The notes under the pieces were generated by a model. The model saw nothing but the letters and a program-made list of their open reading frames with translations, made no database searches and was not told the DNA's origin. A program made the position numbers and the translations under genes. From Flavobacteriales bacterium UBA1494 (GTDB lineage Bacteria; Bacteroidota; Bacteroidia; Flavobacteriales_E; Vicingaceae): DNA of 56,600 bases. Below are positions 16,666-26,752 of this stretch, piece by piece. The DNA lies in NCBI GenBank assembly GCA_905182175.1, contig CAJJAT010000005.1:1-56600 (forward strand), given 5' to 3'. The first letter of the stretch is position 1. Every line of letters begins with the position of its first letter.

Positions 16666-16698
16666 ATCACTTCACATAAAAGAAGTGATTTTTCTTTT
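16666..16698 (+). terminator. Rho-independent terminator after the GlmU-like gene
   Basis: Perfect 8-bp stem ATCACTTC / GAAGTGAT with an 8-base A-rich loop and a T-rich tail (TTTTTCTTTT), 52 bases after the stop codon. Confidence 0.85.
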
Positions 16699-16722
16699 AA
16701 CTGACAATTTGACCCAAGATAT

Positions 16723-19161
16723 ATGAGTTCATTTAAATTTGATAAACTAAGATTAGAGAGTGCCATTGACGAAGGAGCAGAGTTTATTCCATTAATGACA
16801 AGTGAAGACGAAGAAGAAATGGAGAAGGAGGAAACTCCGGAGTCACTGCCAATTCTTCCTCTACGAAATACAGTGCTTTTTCCAGGAGTTGTAATTCCAA
16901 TTACTGTTGGCCGTGATAAATCAATTAGCTTAATTCAAGACGCCAACAAAGGCGATAAAATTATTGGAGTTATTTCACAAACGGATGATACCGTTGAAGA
17001 ACCTAACAAAGAACAATTGTTTGAAGTTGGTACCGTCGCTCGTATTTTAAAGATTTTTAAAATGCCCGATGGCAATACAACTGCTATTATTCAAGGTAAA
17101 AAGCGATTTAAGTTAAATGAAATTACAGCACACGAGCCGTATATTAGAGCTACCATTGAGAAGTATGATGTAAGCAAGGTTCCTAAAGATGCTAAGTTTA
17201 ATGCCCTAGTAGATTCTATTAAGGACATGGCATTACGAATTATAGAGCAATCACCAAATATCCCGTCAGAAGCTTCTTTTGCAATTAAGAACATTGAAAG
17301 CAATTCCTTCTTAATCAACTTTATTGCCTCTAACATGAATGCTGAGGTAAACCAAAAGCAAGAAGTCTTGCGAGAGAGAAATTGCCGTAAAAGAGCTCAA
17401 ACTTTACTCCGATTGTTGAGTAAAGACTTGAAATTACTGGAACTGAAGAACGACATTCAATCGAAGGTAAAAACAGACATTGACAAGCAACAAAAAGAAT
17501 ATTTCTTGAACCAGCAGATGAAGCAGATTCAAGAGGAGTTAGGTGGTTCGCCGCAAGACTTAGAGATTAAGGAATTTGAGAAACGAGCGAAAAAGAAAAA
17601 GTGGAGTAAGGCTGTAAAGGAACGATTCGAAAAGGAATTGGGGAAATTACAGCGAATGCACTCTGCTTCAGCTGAATATTCGGTTCAGTTAAACTACGTA
17701 GAAACGCTGTTGGACTTGCCTTGGAATGAGGTGACAAAAGATAAATTCGATTTAAAAGGAGCAAAGAAAATTTTAGATAGAGACCACTTTGGCTTGAAAG
17801 AAGTGAAGGAAAGAATTATTGAGCATTTGGCTGTTTTGAAGCTAAAAGGCAACATGAAGTCTCCAATCCTTTGTTTGTACGGCCCTCCAGGTGTTGGTAA
17901 AACATCTTTAGGGAAGTCTGTTGCTGAGGCAATTGGGCGGAAGTATGTTCGCATGAGTTTAGGTGGGTTGCGAGATGAAGCAGAAATTCGAGGACATCGA
18001 AAAACTTACATTGGAGCAATGCCAGGTAGAATACTACAAAACTTGAAGAAGGCTAAAACGTCTAACCCAGTATTTGTATTAGATGAAATCGACAAGGTTG
18101 GAAATTCTCATCAAGGAGATCCGTCTTCTGCTTTATTAGAGGTATTAGATCCAGAGCAAAACGAAGCGTTTAACGATAACTTCATTGAGTTAGATTATGA
18201 TTTGTCCAAAATTTTATTTATCGCTACAGCCAATTCATTAGCTACCATTCAGCCTGCCTTACGGGACAGAATGGAGATGATTGAAATTAATGGATATACC
18301 ATTGAAGAGAAAATACAAATTGCAAAGAAGCACTTGATACCGAAGTTGATTAAAGACAATGGTTTAACGACAAAGCAGGTTTCTATTTCTGAAAAGGTAA
18401 TAGAGGTTGTGTGTGATGAATATACAAGAGAGTCCGGGGTTAGAACCTTAGAAAAGAGACTTGGAAAAGTGGTGCGATATGCCTCCAAGTCTATTGCCTT
18501 AGAAGAGGAGTATGAAACTTCAATTTCTGTAGAAAAGGTATATGATATTTTAGGCCCTGGACATTCGAAAGACAAGTACCAAGGCAATGATGTAGCCGGT
18601 GTGGTAACAGGGTTAGCTTGGACTTCAGTAGGAGGAGATATTTTATTTATTGAAACGAGTTTAAGTAAGGGAAAAGGAAAGTTAACCTTGACCGGTAATT
18701 TGGGTGATGTAATGAAAGAGTCTGCAATAATTGCATTGGAGTATATAAAAGCTCACAATGAAGAGTTTGGGATTAATATAGAGGCATTCGAAAATTGGAA
18801 CGTTCACATTCACGTGCCTGAGGGAGCTACACCAAAAGACGGACCGTCTGCAGGGATTACTATGTTAACTGCAATTACATCTGCATTTACTCAACGAAAG
18901 GTGAAGAAAAACCTAGCCATGACAGGTGAGATTACCTTAAGAGGTCGAGTGCTTCCCGTTGGAGGAATTAAGGAAAAGATTTTAGCTGCTAAGAGAGCGG
19001 GAATAAAAGAAATTATCTTATCAGAATCAAACGAGAAAGACATCTTGCAAATTGATGAAAGTTACTTGAACGGATTGAAATTTATTTACGTAAAGGAAAT
19101 GAGTGAGGTCATTGGCCATGCTCTTCTTAAAACGAAAGTAGACAACGCTAGGATGATATAA
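16723..19161 (+). CDS. lon: ATP-dependent protease Lon (LonA)
   Basis: An 812-residue cytosolic AAA+ protease that degrades misfolded and regulatory proteins. The LON substrate-binding domain starts at about residue 42 ([14 protein letters not shown]), followed by a coiled region, Walker A GPPGVGKT near residue 387, Walker B VFVLDEID, sensor segment FIATAN, and the proteolytic domain with the Ser709-Lys752 dyad (PKDGPSAG and GGIKEK). An acidic N-terminal tail of about 40 residues is usual in Bacteroidota. Length and all motifs are complete. The last codons (VDNARMI) recur in a relic at 19888-19904 just before the next terminator, suggesting something inserted between lon and its original terminator. 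Confidence 0.97.
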   Translation: MSSFKFDKLRLESAIDEGAEFIPLMTSEDEEEMEKEETPESLPILPLRNTVLFPGVVIPITVGRDKSISLIQDANKGDKIIGVISQTDDTVEEPNKEQLFEVGTVARILKIFKMPDGNTTAIIQGKKRFKLNEITAHEPYIRATIEKYDVSKVPKDAKFNALVDSIKDMALRIIEQSPNIPSEASFAIKNIESNSFLINFIASNMNAEVNQKQEVLRERNCRKRAQTLLRLLSKDLKLLELKNDIQSKVKTDIDKQQKEYFLNQQMKQIQEELGGSPQDLEIKEFEKRAKKKKWSKAVKERFEKELGKLQRMHSASAEYSVQLNYVETLLDLPWNEVTKDKFDLKGAKKILDRDHFGLKEVKERIIEHLAVLKLKGNMKSPILCLYGPPGVGKTSLGKSVAEAIGRKYVRMSLGGLRDEAEIRGHRKTYIGAMPGRILQNLKKAKTSNPVFVLDEIDKVGNSHQGDPSSALLEVLDPEQNEAFNDNFIELDYDLSKILFIATANSLATIQPALRDRMEMIEINGYTIEEKIQIAKKHLIPKLIKDNGLTTKQVSISEKVIEVVCDEYTRESGVRTLEKRLGKVVRYASKSIALEEEYETSISVEKVYDILGPGHSKDKYQGNDVAGVVTGLAWTSVGGDILFIETSLSKGKGKLTLTGNLGDVMKESAIIALEYIKAHNEEFGINIEAFENWNVHIHVPEGATPKDGPSAGITMLTAITSAFTQRKVKKNLAMTGEITLRGRVLPVGGIKEKILAAKRAGIKEIILSESNEKDILQIDESYLNGLKFIYVKEMSEVIGHALLKTKVDNARMI

Positions 19162-19294
19162 ACAAAATCGAAGATAACAGTTTTGACTTTTCTACACTGC
19201 AGCCTGTATTTCGAAAAGCCTTGTACTTAAATGTAAAGCTGAAAGAATCTGGATGCTGGATTGAAATTCATAGAATATTTAATAAAACAATAAA

Positions 19295-19828
19295 ATGAAA
19301 AATTTAATCCTATTTTTTGCTATCTCTATAATGATTGGAATGGGTTGCAAGCAGGTAGATAAATTAACCCAGTTTAATATGGAGTACAACGCAGAGGTTG
19401 TCATTCCTTCATCTGCGGGTATCAATTTACCATTTAATTTATTTACCCCAGATATTGAATCAAACTCAGAATCAACATTTGCCGTAAACGATACCAGAAA
19501 AGATTTAATTGAAGAAATTCAACTCACAAGTTTAGGCTTGACTCTAGCTTCTCCTCCAGATGGAGATTTTGGATTTTTGAAATCTATAGAGATATTCGTT
19601 TCAGCAGATGGTCATTCAGAAGTAATGGTAGCTTGGAAAAGAGATATTCCGGAGAATACCGGTCAGTTTCTCGCGCTAGAGACAACTGGAACAGACTTGA
19701 AAGAATATATAAAAGCCGACGAATTCAAATTGAGAGTTAATACGATTACGGATGAGGTTATTGCAACTGATCATCAGATTGATATTAATTCAGTTTTTTT
19801 TGTAGATGCAAAAATATTAGGCCAATAG
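19295..19828 (+). CDS. Hypothetical lipoprotein
   Basis: A 177-residue predicted lipoprotein with lipobox GMGC (Cys18). The mature part has no recognised domain; it looks like a beta-rich binding protein (AEVVIPSSAGINLPFNLFTPDIESN, KSIEIFVSADGHSEVMVAWKRDIP, FKLRVNTITDE). Similar Bacteroidota lipoproteins of unknown role exist in this size class. It lies 133 bases downstream of lon and is followed by a relic of the lon 3' end and then a terminator, so it may be an inserted gene now sharing lon's terminator. No clear -7 element was found in front. Confidence 0.65.
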   Translation: MKNLILFFAISIMIGMGCKQVDKLTQFNMEYNAEVVIPSSAGINLPFNLFTPDIESNSESTFAVNDTRKDLIEEIQLTSLGLTLASPPDGDFGFLKSIEIFVSADGHSEVMVAWKRDIPENTGQFLALETTGTDLKEYIKADEFKLRVNTITDEVIATDHQIDINSVFFVDAKILGQ

Positions 19829-19854
19829 GTACGATCCTGCATTAGAGTTTATTT

Positions 19855-19910
19855 GCAGTTCTTAAAGTGCATTTAAAATGACCGATGGATAACGCTAGAA
19901 TAATTTGTTA
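19855..19910 (+). repeat. Relic of the lon 3' end
   Basis: The 17-base block at 19888-19904 matches the lon tail at 19141-19157 at 14 of 17 positions and translates as MDNARII against VDNARMI; a shared CTTAAA lies upstream in both (lon LLKTKV, relic VLKVHLK). The relic directly precedes the terminator at 19910-19939. Homology is inferred by eye; the matched segment is short. Confidence 0.5.
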
Positions 19911-19939
19911 AAAAGCCGCGCTGAGAAGCGTGGCTTTTT
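19910..19939 (+). terminator. Rho-independent terminator
   Basis: Stem AAAAGCCGCGCT / AGCGTGGCTTTT (12 pairs, one G-T wobble), 4-base loop GAGA, then a T run. It lies 82 bases after the lipoprotein stop; possibly the original lon terminator. Confidence 0.88.
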
Positions 19940-20242
19940 GTTTGCTATAAATAGGATAAGGAAATGAGCTACGTTGTATACTTGGTAAGAATATTACGAG
20001 CATAAGAAACAAATAGTATTATTTAATAGTTAACTTTTTAGTTTATAATAGTTTATTAATCGGGTTGGGTTATTTTTTATTTACAAGCCGTACAATTTCA
20101 TTTAGGAATGTATATAAATTAAAAGTATGGTTGCTAAAATTCTGAGGAATAAGCTAGTAATTAAAAAGCTAAAAATATAATTCTTAGCTTCCTTTTAATG
20201 TTACGAGTTAGGTGGTTTAAGAAATTTAATAAAGTACAAATT
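19940..20242. other. AT-rich intergenic region, no feature seen
   Basis: About 300 bases of AT-rich sequence with no plausible coding frame, repeat or clear promoter. Confidence 0.5.
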
Positions 20243-21053
20243 ATGGAAAATCAATTTTATTCTTACTAATTCCATCGGTGCACTGCATTCGTACGCTCAA
20301 AAATTTGACAGTGTAGATTTTAACCAAAAAGCAAGAGTAGCCGAATGGCTTTATGAATATGACATGATTGCTTGGTGGACTTCAGATAGCGTTATGACTG
20401 AAAACACAACTGAAATAGCTCGGCTTGGAAGTGAGTGGTTCTGTTTTAAGGATGAAAGCAATTGTTGGCAAGCATTTTATGGTAAAGATGTAAATGGAAA
20501 ATTCCAATCAGTATTTCACTACGAAGTTGACACAACGGACTCTTTTCATCAGTCACTTACCAGTGTGGATACAGCAATACTTAATTCCTATTCCCGAGCA
20601 TTAGTAAATGCTTCAAAAGAGATGGAATTATTACAAGACACTATTAGTTTGCGGCTCAATTAATTCTTGCGAAAGAATGTAAATAATGAAATTGAAGTAT
20701 GGATTTTACCTGCATTTCAACCAAATGGAACAGCGGTATTTGGAGGTGAGTTTCATTATGTTTTTAGTTCAACTGGAAATGAGTTAATATCAAAGGATAA
20801 CTACTATCAAGGTAATTTTCGAGGCTTTAAGGTAGGAGAGCCTAGAGAAATTTGGCTAGACTTTAGAGATGTTGAAAAGCCTACATTAGGAGCTATTTTC
20901 TTTGTTTGGTACTATAAAAAATTTTTCACGAAAATAAATATAGAAACCAGTAAAAATATGAGCACTTTATTTGAAAGTGAAGGGGAACATAATTGGGTTC
21001 ACGTACAGAAAAATTTGAGCAAAAAGAAAAAGCGAGAAAACAGGAAGAAATAA
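20243..21053 (+). pseudogene. Exported hypothetical protein, interrupted by frameshift and stop
   Basis: One reading frame from 20247 to 21053 encodes an exported protein: a signal-like segment KINFILTNSIGALHSYAQ, then KFDSVDFNQKARVAEWLYEYDMIAWWTSD, WFCFKDESNCWQAFYGK, VWILPAFQPNGTAVFGGEFHYVFS and a basic C-terminus. Two lesions are visible: an extra G after the ATG at 20243 (removing it restores the signal peptide frame) and an in-frame TAA at 20661-20663 between SLRLN and FLRKNVNNEIEVW. Both sides of the stop are well preserved, so inactivation is recent. The family is not recognised; total length would be about 269 residues. Confidence 0.72.
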
Positions 21054-21294
21054 CAAGCGCACAAATATAAGTGGAACTTTAGTTTACAATACAGGAAGAA
21101 ATTGCGAGATAATTTGTAATTGAATTAAAGGATAAATAGGATCAATCAAGGCAATTGTTGGAATAGCGAGGTCAATCATGTGATTGGTTGAAAAAACTCT
21201 AGTTTAAGATATTTCAATCGCTTATTTTAGTTAGATTTATTATTGAATAGTATACTTCTAATTACTACTCATACTCACCTATTTAATTGTAAAC

Positions 21295-22014
21295 TTGGAA
21301 AATAAATCTACCCTTACTATTCTCGTTCCCATATATAACGAAGAAGAGAACATTCATCAATTTGCCGAAGAGATGAACAAGTACCTGGAGTTAACGCCGG
21401 TAGAGTCTAAAGTGCTTTTTGTAAATGATGGTTCGTCGGATAACAGCCAGAGCTTGATAGAACAAGTGTGTACCGAACACAAAGGATACAGTTACATTGA
21501 ATTGTTGAAAAATAAGGGGTTGAGTACCGCTGTAAAGGCGGGAATAGATTATTGTAAATCAGATTTAGTAGGTTACATTGACGCAGATATTCAAACTAAG
21601 CCGCAAGAGTTCCTAAAGTACTTTGAATTTTTTCCGGAGTATGATTTGGTTAACGGAATTCGTGCGAATAGAAAAGATACAGTTGTGAAAAAAATGTCTT
21701 CTAAAATCGCAAATGCATTTCGAAGAAAAATGATAAATGATGGTATAGAAGATACCGGTTGTCCACTTAAAATAATGAAAACCGAATATGCAAAACGAAT
21801 TCCATTTTTCGATGGAATGCATCGTTTCATACCTGCTCTAATTCAGTTGCAAGGTGGAAGAGTAAAGCAAATACCGGTTACGCATTATCCGAGGTTTGCG
21901 GGTACTGCAAAATACCATTTGTGGAATCGCATTAAAAAGCCATTTTTTGACACCTTTGCTTTCCGCTGGATGCGAAGTCGTTATATTCGATATGAAATTA
22001 AAAATGAAGGATGA
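21295..22014 (+). CDS. Family 2 glycosyltransferase (polyprenyl-phosphate sugar transferase-like)
   Basis: A 239-residue GT-A glycosyltransferase. LTILVPIYNEEENI at the N-terminus, FVNDGSSDNS, YIDADIQTKP (DxD-like) and FDGMHRFIPAL with a QIPVTHYPRFAGTAKYHLWNR region match the dolichyl/undecaprenyl-phosphate mannosyl- or aminoarabinosyltransferase-like group (ArnC/DPM1). There are no C-terminal membrane spans; it likely works on the cytosolic face of the inner membrane and transfers a sugar to undecaprenyl phosphate. It starts at TTG 21295. The stop overlaps the next start (ATGA at 22011-22014), so it is translationally coupled to the LAB_N gene. Confidence 0.87.
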   Translation: MENKSTLTILVPIYNEEENIHQFAEEMNKYLELTPVESKVLFVNDGSSDNSQSLIEQVCTEHKGYSYIELLKNKGLSTAVKAGIDYCKSDLVGYIDADIQTKPQEFLKYFEFFPEYDLVNGIRANRKDTVVKKMSSKIANAFRRKMINDGIEDTGCPLKIMKTEYAKRIPFFDGMHRFIPALIQLQGGRVKQIPVTHYPRFAGTAKYHLWNRIKKPFFDTFAFRWMRSRYIRYEIKNEG

Positions 22015-22631
22015 CTCCAAATGACATTCATGCAATAGGATATGTTGCTCAAGGTCTTTTTTCATCTCGATTTATCATTCAGTGGATTAGTTCTGAAAAG
22101 GCAGGTAAAGTACTGGCGCCTACTTTATTTTGGCAAATTAGTTTGATTGCTTCCTTTATGCTAATTGTGTACGGCATCTTAGTTAAAGACATTACCATTT
22201 TGTTGGGTCAATCGTTAGGCTATTACATTTACGTAAGAAATTTGCGCTTGCAGAACTCATGGCGAATCTTACCACGGTATTTTAGGTACTTAGTAATTGC
22301 TGTTCCAATTGTAGCGCTAGCAATTTTATTTTTCGGTGAAGAATATAGCTTTAAAAATATATTGGAAGGGCACTCTAGTAATCTCATATTATTTTGGGGA
22401 ACTATCGGGCAATTGGTATTCTCTTGTCGATTTATTTATCAGTGGTACTATTCTGAGAAGGTAAAGAAATCTGTTTTACCCCTCGGTTTTTGGATTTTAA
22501 GTATTGTCGGTTCGCTCATTATTTCGAGTTATTCTTATTATTTAAGTTTGTATCCAATTATTATTGGACACCTTTTCGGCCTAGTTATTTACAGCCGAAA
22601 CATAATGATCTATTTTAAAGGAAAACGATGA
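22011..22631 (+). CDS. Lipid-A-disaccharide synthase N-terminal domain (LAB_N) membrane protein
   Basis: A 206-residue multi-pass membrane protein made of two LAB_N repeats: GLFSSRFIIQWISSEKAGKVLAPTLFWQIS and QLVFSCRFIYQWYYSEKVKKSVLPLGFWILS. Each has the RFxxQWxxSEK signature and three hydrophobic helices. LAB_N proteins lack the LpxB catalytic domain and are often encoded with GT2 genes, where a lipid-linked sugar flipping or transfer role has been proposed. Start and stop both overlap neighbours by 4 bases, placing it between the glycosyltransferase and the epimerase in one coupled operon. Confidence 0.87.
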   Translation: MTPNDIHAIGYVAQGLFSSRFIIQWISSEKAGKVLAPTLFWQISLIASFMLIVYGILVKDITILLGQSLGYYIYVRNLRLQNSWRILPRYFRYLVIAVPIVALAILFFGEEYSFKNILEGHSSNLILFWGTIGQLVFSCRFIYQWYYSEKVKKSVLPLGFWILSIVGSLIISSYSYYLSLYPIIIGHLFGLVIYSRNIMIYFKGKR

Positions 22632-23599
22632 AAATATTATTAACAGGCTGTGCAGGCTTTATTGGATCTCACACTGCAGAACGACTTTTAGCTTCAGGTC
22701 ATGAAGTAATTGGAGTAGATAATTTTTCTAAATTCTACGATAGGAAAATTAAAGAGAGAAACATGGAGGGGTTTGTTAATCACGCTAACTTTTCTTTCCA
22801 TGAATTAGACATTAGAGATAAAGATGCCATATACTCCGCTCTTAACCAGTCGGTTGATTTAGTGCTTCACCTTGCTGCTAAAGCAGGAGTGCGACCTTCA
22901 ATCATAAACCCCATAGATTACATCGACGTAAACATAAAAGGAACGCAACATCTTTTGCAATGGATGGTCGATAACAAATGTAAAAAACTCTTTTTTGCCT
23001 CATCATCCTCTGTTTATGGAAATAATAAATTGGGTACAGCTTTAAGTGAGAATAAGTTAGACGTGGAGCCTATTTCGCCTTATGCTTTTACTAAACGATC
23101 AGCAGAATTAGTAAACCATACGTATCACCACTTATACGACATTGACATAATAAATGCACGATTTTTTACGGTGTATGGCCCGCGTCAACGACCTGATTTG
23201 GCAATTCACAAGTTTGTAGATTTAATTTATAATAAACAATCCATTGAAATGTATGGCGATGGCAACACAGCTAGAGACTACACATATATTGATGATACGG
23301 TGAGTGGAATAATTAGTGGGGTCGATTATTTGTTTGAAAATGATAAGGTATATGAAACGCTCAATTTAGGGAATCAGAATCCGGTTCAGTTGAAAGCATT
23401 GATAAAGGTTATTTATGATGCTATGAATTGTGCGCCTGAAATTATACAAAAAGGAATGCAAGACGGAGATGTGAACATTACCTATGCAAACATTGAAAAA
23501 GCAAACGCTTTACTTGGTTATAAACCTGAAGTTTCAATAAATGAAGGTGTCAAGAGATTTGTAGAGTGGTATAAGAAGATGCAGAGTTTAAATGTATAA
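22628..23599 (+). CDS. NAD-dependent epimerase/dehydratase (UDP-glucuronate 4-epimerase-like)
   Basis: A 323-residue extended SDR. Rossmann motif GCAGFIGS at residues 7-14, catalytic SSSSVYG and YAFTK (YxxxK), and sugar-nucleotide segments RFFTVYGPRQRPDLAI and GDGNTARDYTYIDD. The overall pattern fits UDP-glucuronate 4-epimerase and related enzymes; the exact substrate cannot be fixed from sequence. It makes or modifies the nucleotide sugar presumably used by the GT2 encoded two genes upstream. Its ATG overlaps the LAB_N stop by 4 bases. Confidence 0.9.
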   Translation: MKILLTGCAGFIGSHTAERLLASGHEVIGVDNFSKFYDRKIKERNMEGFVNHANFSFHELDIRDKDAIYSALNQSVDLVLHLAAKAGVRPSIINPIDYIDVNIKGTQHLLQWMVDNKCKKLFFASSSSVYGNNKLGTALSENKLDVEPISPYAFTKRSAELVNHTYHHLYDIDIINARFFTVYGPRQRPDLAIHKFVDLIYNKQSIEMYGDGNTARDYTYIDDTVSGIISGVDYLFENDKVYETLNLGNQNPVQLKALIKVIYDAMNCAPEIIQKGMQDGDVNITYANIEKANALLGYKPEVSINEGVKRFVEWYKKMQSLNV

Positions 23600-23637
23600 G
23601 TTCTATTGATTTGGTAATTCCTTAGCTTGCCAACTTA

Positions 23638-23835
23638 ATGGATGATAATAATAAAAAAAGACGCTCAATAAATATTAGAGGCATAACGTTTATTTTAATT
23701 GTTTCGATGATTTATTTTGTTGGGGTGTTGTAGGATAAATTAGAAGCCAACATGACCTTGGAAGATGGATTGGGGCTGTCAGTCTTTTTATCAGTATTTA
23801 TTTTCTACGGACTTTACCAATCAAAAATAATTTAA
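23638..23835 (+). pseudogene. Small two-span membrane protein gene with in-frame TAG
   Basis: A 66-codon frame starting MDDNNKKRRSINIRG with hydrophobic segment ITFILIVSMIYFVGVL, an in-frame TAG at 23731-23733, then DKLEANMTLEDGLGL and a second hydrophobic segment SVFLSVFIFYGLYQ, ending SKII. The coherent hydrophobic-charged-hydrophobic layout on both sides of the stop suggests one small membrane protein broken by a single change. It is 38 bases after the epimerase, so it may be a lost fourth gene of that operon. Family not recognised. Confidence 0.55.
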
Positions 23836-24125
23836 GTTGATATTAACTATCTTTTGTTCCTGGTAAAACTTATAGGGTGATGGGTTTGCTAAAAAATATT
23901 GACTAAATTAAACCAACAAGTATCAAGTTAAACAAAAAGGATCTATAGGGTATATGGTTTTTGTGCTTAAACCTTGTTAACGAAACCTGATTGAATTTTA
24001 AGTAGGGGTAAACAAGTCCAACAAGAATTTTAGAATTAGAAATTGGTCGTTGTAGCCTCCTCAATTAATTAAACTCATTTTAAAGTAACTTTTCAGTCGA
24101 ATAATCTTCCGAATGAAAGTTGAGC

Positions 24126-24965
24126 ATGAATAAAACAATACTTTACCAGGCTGTGCTGTTAATATTGGTTTCTTGCACCAACAGGTTTGAAGAGGAGCCT
24201 TCCAACGTGCAATTCGATAGCCATTTGCATCTTTCTCATACAAGAAAAAAGAGCAATCTAAAGTTAGAAGGAGTTGTTGAACAGCTAAATTTTGAGAAGT
24301 ACGACATGTTGTGGTTGGGTGGTGATCTAGCACAATTAACTTCCGAAGATGATGCCACGATCAATTATGTTGATTCAATATTCAACTTAAGCAGCAGAAA
24401 TACCCTTTGGTCAATAGGAACTCACGATTATACAGATTTAGAAAGAGTTCGCAATTCCACCAAGAAACCTCTGTATTACTCAACGCACAAAATGGAATTA
24501 CTCTCGTTGTGCTAGATACCCAAGATAGCTTAAGCAATATTATTGGTGCTCAGAGAGATTTCTTATTTAGAGTTTTGGATACTATTCAGGAATCTTCTCA
24601 TTTGGTGGTGTTGCACCATAAATTAATGCGGATGTATAATCAAATTGATTTGGAACCTATAATTTCTGATGTGTCAAAATAAAAATTAGCAGATTGCTTT
24701 TTTTGTATATATCCAAACAATTTCAACTCAGAAATCTATCCTCGATTAGTAGAAATTAAAGAAAGTGGAGTAGAAGTAATATGCATCGGCGGAGACATTG
24801 GATTTTAAACGAGGGGATTTGAACACAAAACCGACGAGGGGATGTATTTTTTAGCCTCAGGAATTTATGCTGGAAAAGAAGGCAACAAAGCCCTCTTTTT
24901 TCTCATAAATTGGAAACTCGGAAATTATCTTGGGAGTTTATTGCAATACAGGATTTATAGAAATC
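24126..24965 (+). pseudogene. Calcineurin-like metallophosphoesterase lipoprotein, decayed
   Basis: The start (24126) encodes a lipoprotein signal ending LVSC, then FDSHLHLSH, MLWLGGDLAQLT and LWSIGTHDY, corresponding to the metal-binding DxH, GGDxxx and GxHD/N motifs of exported phosphoesterases. Loss of one A in the run at about 24487-24491 shifts the frame: adding it back gives STHKNGITLVVLDTQDSL. The second frame continues LVVLHHKLMR, then stops TAA 24680-24682 and a further TAA near 24807 interrupt ADCFFCIYPN, VICIGGDIGF and MYFLASGIYAGKEGNKA. At least three lesions, so it is dead. About 280 residues originally. The 290 bases before it (23836-24125) hold nothing else. Confidence 0.78.
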
Positions 24966-24967
24966 TT

Positions 24968-25501
24968 TTATTTTCGGCTCTTCCCAACCATTCTAGTAAT
25001 CGACTCATTTTCTAGTGTTAAAATATCCCCAAAAGTCATCCACTTTACATTATTCGACTCTGATTTATCGAATTGAATCGACTCATTTTCATCTGCTTCA
25101 AAAAGCATGCGTATATCGAAGTGAAAATGTTCGAAAACTCCTTTTTTCGAAGTAGGAATTTTGTGCACGTCCATATCTAAGATGTCATTACTGAGCAAAT
25201 CAAATCGATTTAATCCGGATTCTTCTTTTAGCTCTCTAATGCAAGAATCAACAATGGTATTGTCTTCTGCTTCCAGATGACCACCCAATTGTAACCATCG
25301 GTCTAACTTCTTGTGATGAGTCATTAGTGCTTTAGTCCTTTCTTTGTTTACCACCCAACAGGCACAGGTAATTTGACCAACCGTGTTTTTTTTCGACCAA
25401 AAGTCATCGTATTTAGTTAGGAAAAGAAGAGTTAACGCTTTGTTAGTGTCATTTATGCTGTAATTTTCAATAAGCTGAATTAGTTCCTGTTTTTGAATCA
25501 T
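24968..25501 (-). CDS. NUDIX hydrolase
   Basis: A 177-residue NUDIX protein. The NUDIX box is visible near residues 73-96 as GGHLEAEDNTIVDSCIRELK followed by EESGL; the spacing between GGH and REL is one residue longer than the textbook motif, as in other GGHxExED-type members, and the metal-binding RExxEE core is intact. LQLGGHLE and MDVHKIP, FHFDIRMLFEAD flank it. The substrate, some nucleoside diphosphate derivative, cannot be predicted. Its 3' end lies next to the decayed phosphoesterase gene on the opposite strand. Confidence 0.88.
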   Translation of the reverse strand: MIQKQELIQLIENYSINDTNKALTLLFLTKYDDFWSKKNTVGQITCACWVVNKERTKALMTHHKKLDRWLQLGGHLEAEDNTIVDSCIRELKEESGLNRFDLLSNDILDMDVHKIPTSKKGVFEHFHFDIRMLFEADENESIQFDKSESNNVKWMTFGDILTLENESITRMVGKSRK

Positions 25502-25619
25502 ATCAATCGATAGTGAGGGTTGGAAATATAAATCTTGTAATTGTAATTTGGGCCCGTTATTTTACACTTTGTTTACCTTGCTAGTTGTAAACTGGCTAGG
25601 AGAAACAAATTGTCAAGAA

Positions 25620-26726
25620 TTAGTCATTCTTTTTAATTGGCTCAGAAAGATTCCACAATTTTAATTGATCCTCTTTTTTAACTCCCTCTAAAATTTCAAT
25701 GTTAATTCCGTCAGAGAGGCCGGTTTTAATATAACGTTTTTCATACTCTTGTTCTCCAACTTCTAGTTCTACGTAGGCAGAATCTCCATCAAATTGAAGG
25801 AGTGCTTCAGAAAGTGCTAAAACATTTACTCGTTTATCTAGTACAATGTCTGCATTGGCGCTGTAACCAGCTCTAATAAACTGATTGTCTTTTAATTGAA
25901 CGGCAGCTTTAATTTCGAATTGAATAGCCCCTTCTTCTTCAACTCCTTTTGGTGAAATGTATTCTAAAATGGCATCAAAAGTTTCGCCTTCAATTGCTCC
26001 AATTCTTAAAATCAGCGGCATTCCTTCTTTAATTTTTCCTACTTCAGATTCGTCTACGTTTCCTTCAAAAACTAAATCAGACATGTCTGCAATAGATGCA
26101 ACGGTTGTTCCTGCATTCATGGTATTGGCTTCTATAACTGAAAAGCCTTCTTCAACAGGTACATCAAGCACCATTCCTGATATCGTAGAGCGAATTAAGC
26201 GATTAGTACTGCCGCTATTCCTTGAGGTTTCACCCTTTTTTACCAAGTCTAAATTATCTTGAGCAGCTTTGTACTCTTCTTTTGCAGAATTGAAACTAAG
26301 TTCAAAAGACTGAAAATCTGCTGCTGCAATTACTCCACTTTCTTTTAGTGTCTTATTTCGATCTAGATCTACTTTTGCATTATCGAAACTAATTTTTGCT
26401 TGGCGTAATCGGTTCTGTGCATTGTTTAAAGAAACCATGTTTGGAATAATCTTGACCAACGCAATCTTATCATTCTTTTGAACCATTTTTCCCGCTTCAA
26501 TATAAATTTTATCTACAATTCCAGAAACTTGTGGCTTTACCTCAATTTCTTTCCTTGGAACAACAGATCCCGTAGCGACTGTTTTTTTATAGATATCTGT
26601 CGTCATAGGAGTCGCTGTTTGAAATACCACTGGTTTTTCTTCCGATTTAGAATACAAGAAGTAGATGGTTGCTATAAATACTCCGATAAGTACAACGGCG
26701 ATTAGGATTTTAAAGAATTTCTTCAT
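25620..26726 (-). CDS. MacA-like periplasmic adaptor (HlyD family)
   Basis: A 368-residue membrane fusion protein with one N-terminal span (KILIAVVLIGVFIATIYFL). The lipoyl-like half motifs (EIEVKPQVSGIVDKIYIEAGKMVQKND and STISGMVLDVPVEEG) flank an alpha-hairpin of about 80 residues (NAQNRLRQAKISFDNAKVDLDRN, QSFELSFNSAKEEYKAAQDNL). The C-terminal beta-barrel includes MPLILRIGAIEGETFDAILEYISP. It connects an inner membrane ABC exporter to an outer membrane channel. It is the last of four co-directional genes (ATPase, two permeases, adaptor), a MacAB-like export operon; no TolC gene is in the window. Confidence 0.9.
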   Translation of the reverse strand: MKKFFKILIAVVLIGVFIATIYFLYSKSEEKPVVFQTATPMTTDIYKKTVATGSVVPRKEIEVKPQVSGIVDKIYIEAGKMVQKNDKIALVKIIPNMVSLNNAQNRLRQAKISFDNAKVDLDRNKTLKESGVIAAADFQSFELSFNSAKEEYKAAQDNLDLVKKGETSRNSGSTNRLIRSTISGMVLDVPVEEGFSVIEANTMNAGTTVASIADMSDLVFEGNVDESEVGKIKEGMPLILRIGAIEGETFDAILEYISPKGVEEEGAIQFEIKAAVQLKDNQFIRAGYSANADIVLDKRVNVLALSEALLQFDGDSAYVELEVGEQEYEKRYIKTGLSDGINIEILEGVKKEDQLKLWNLSEPIKKND

Positions 26727-26752
26727 GACAATTTAGTTTTGGTTCAGTGGTA

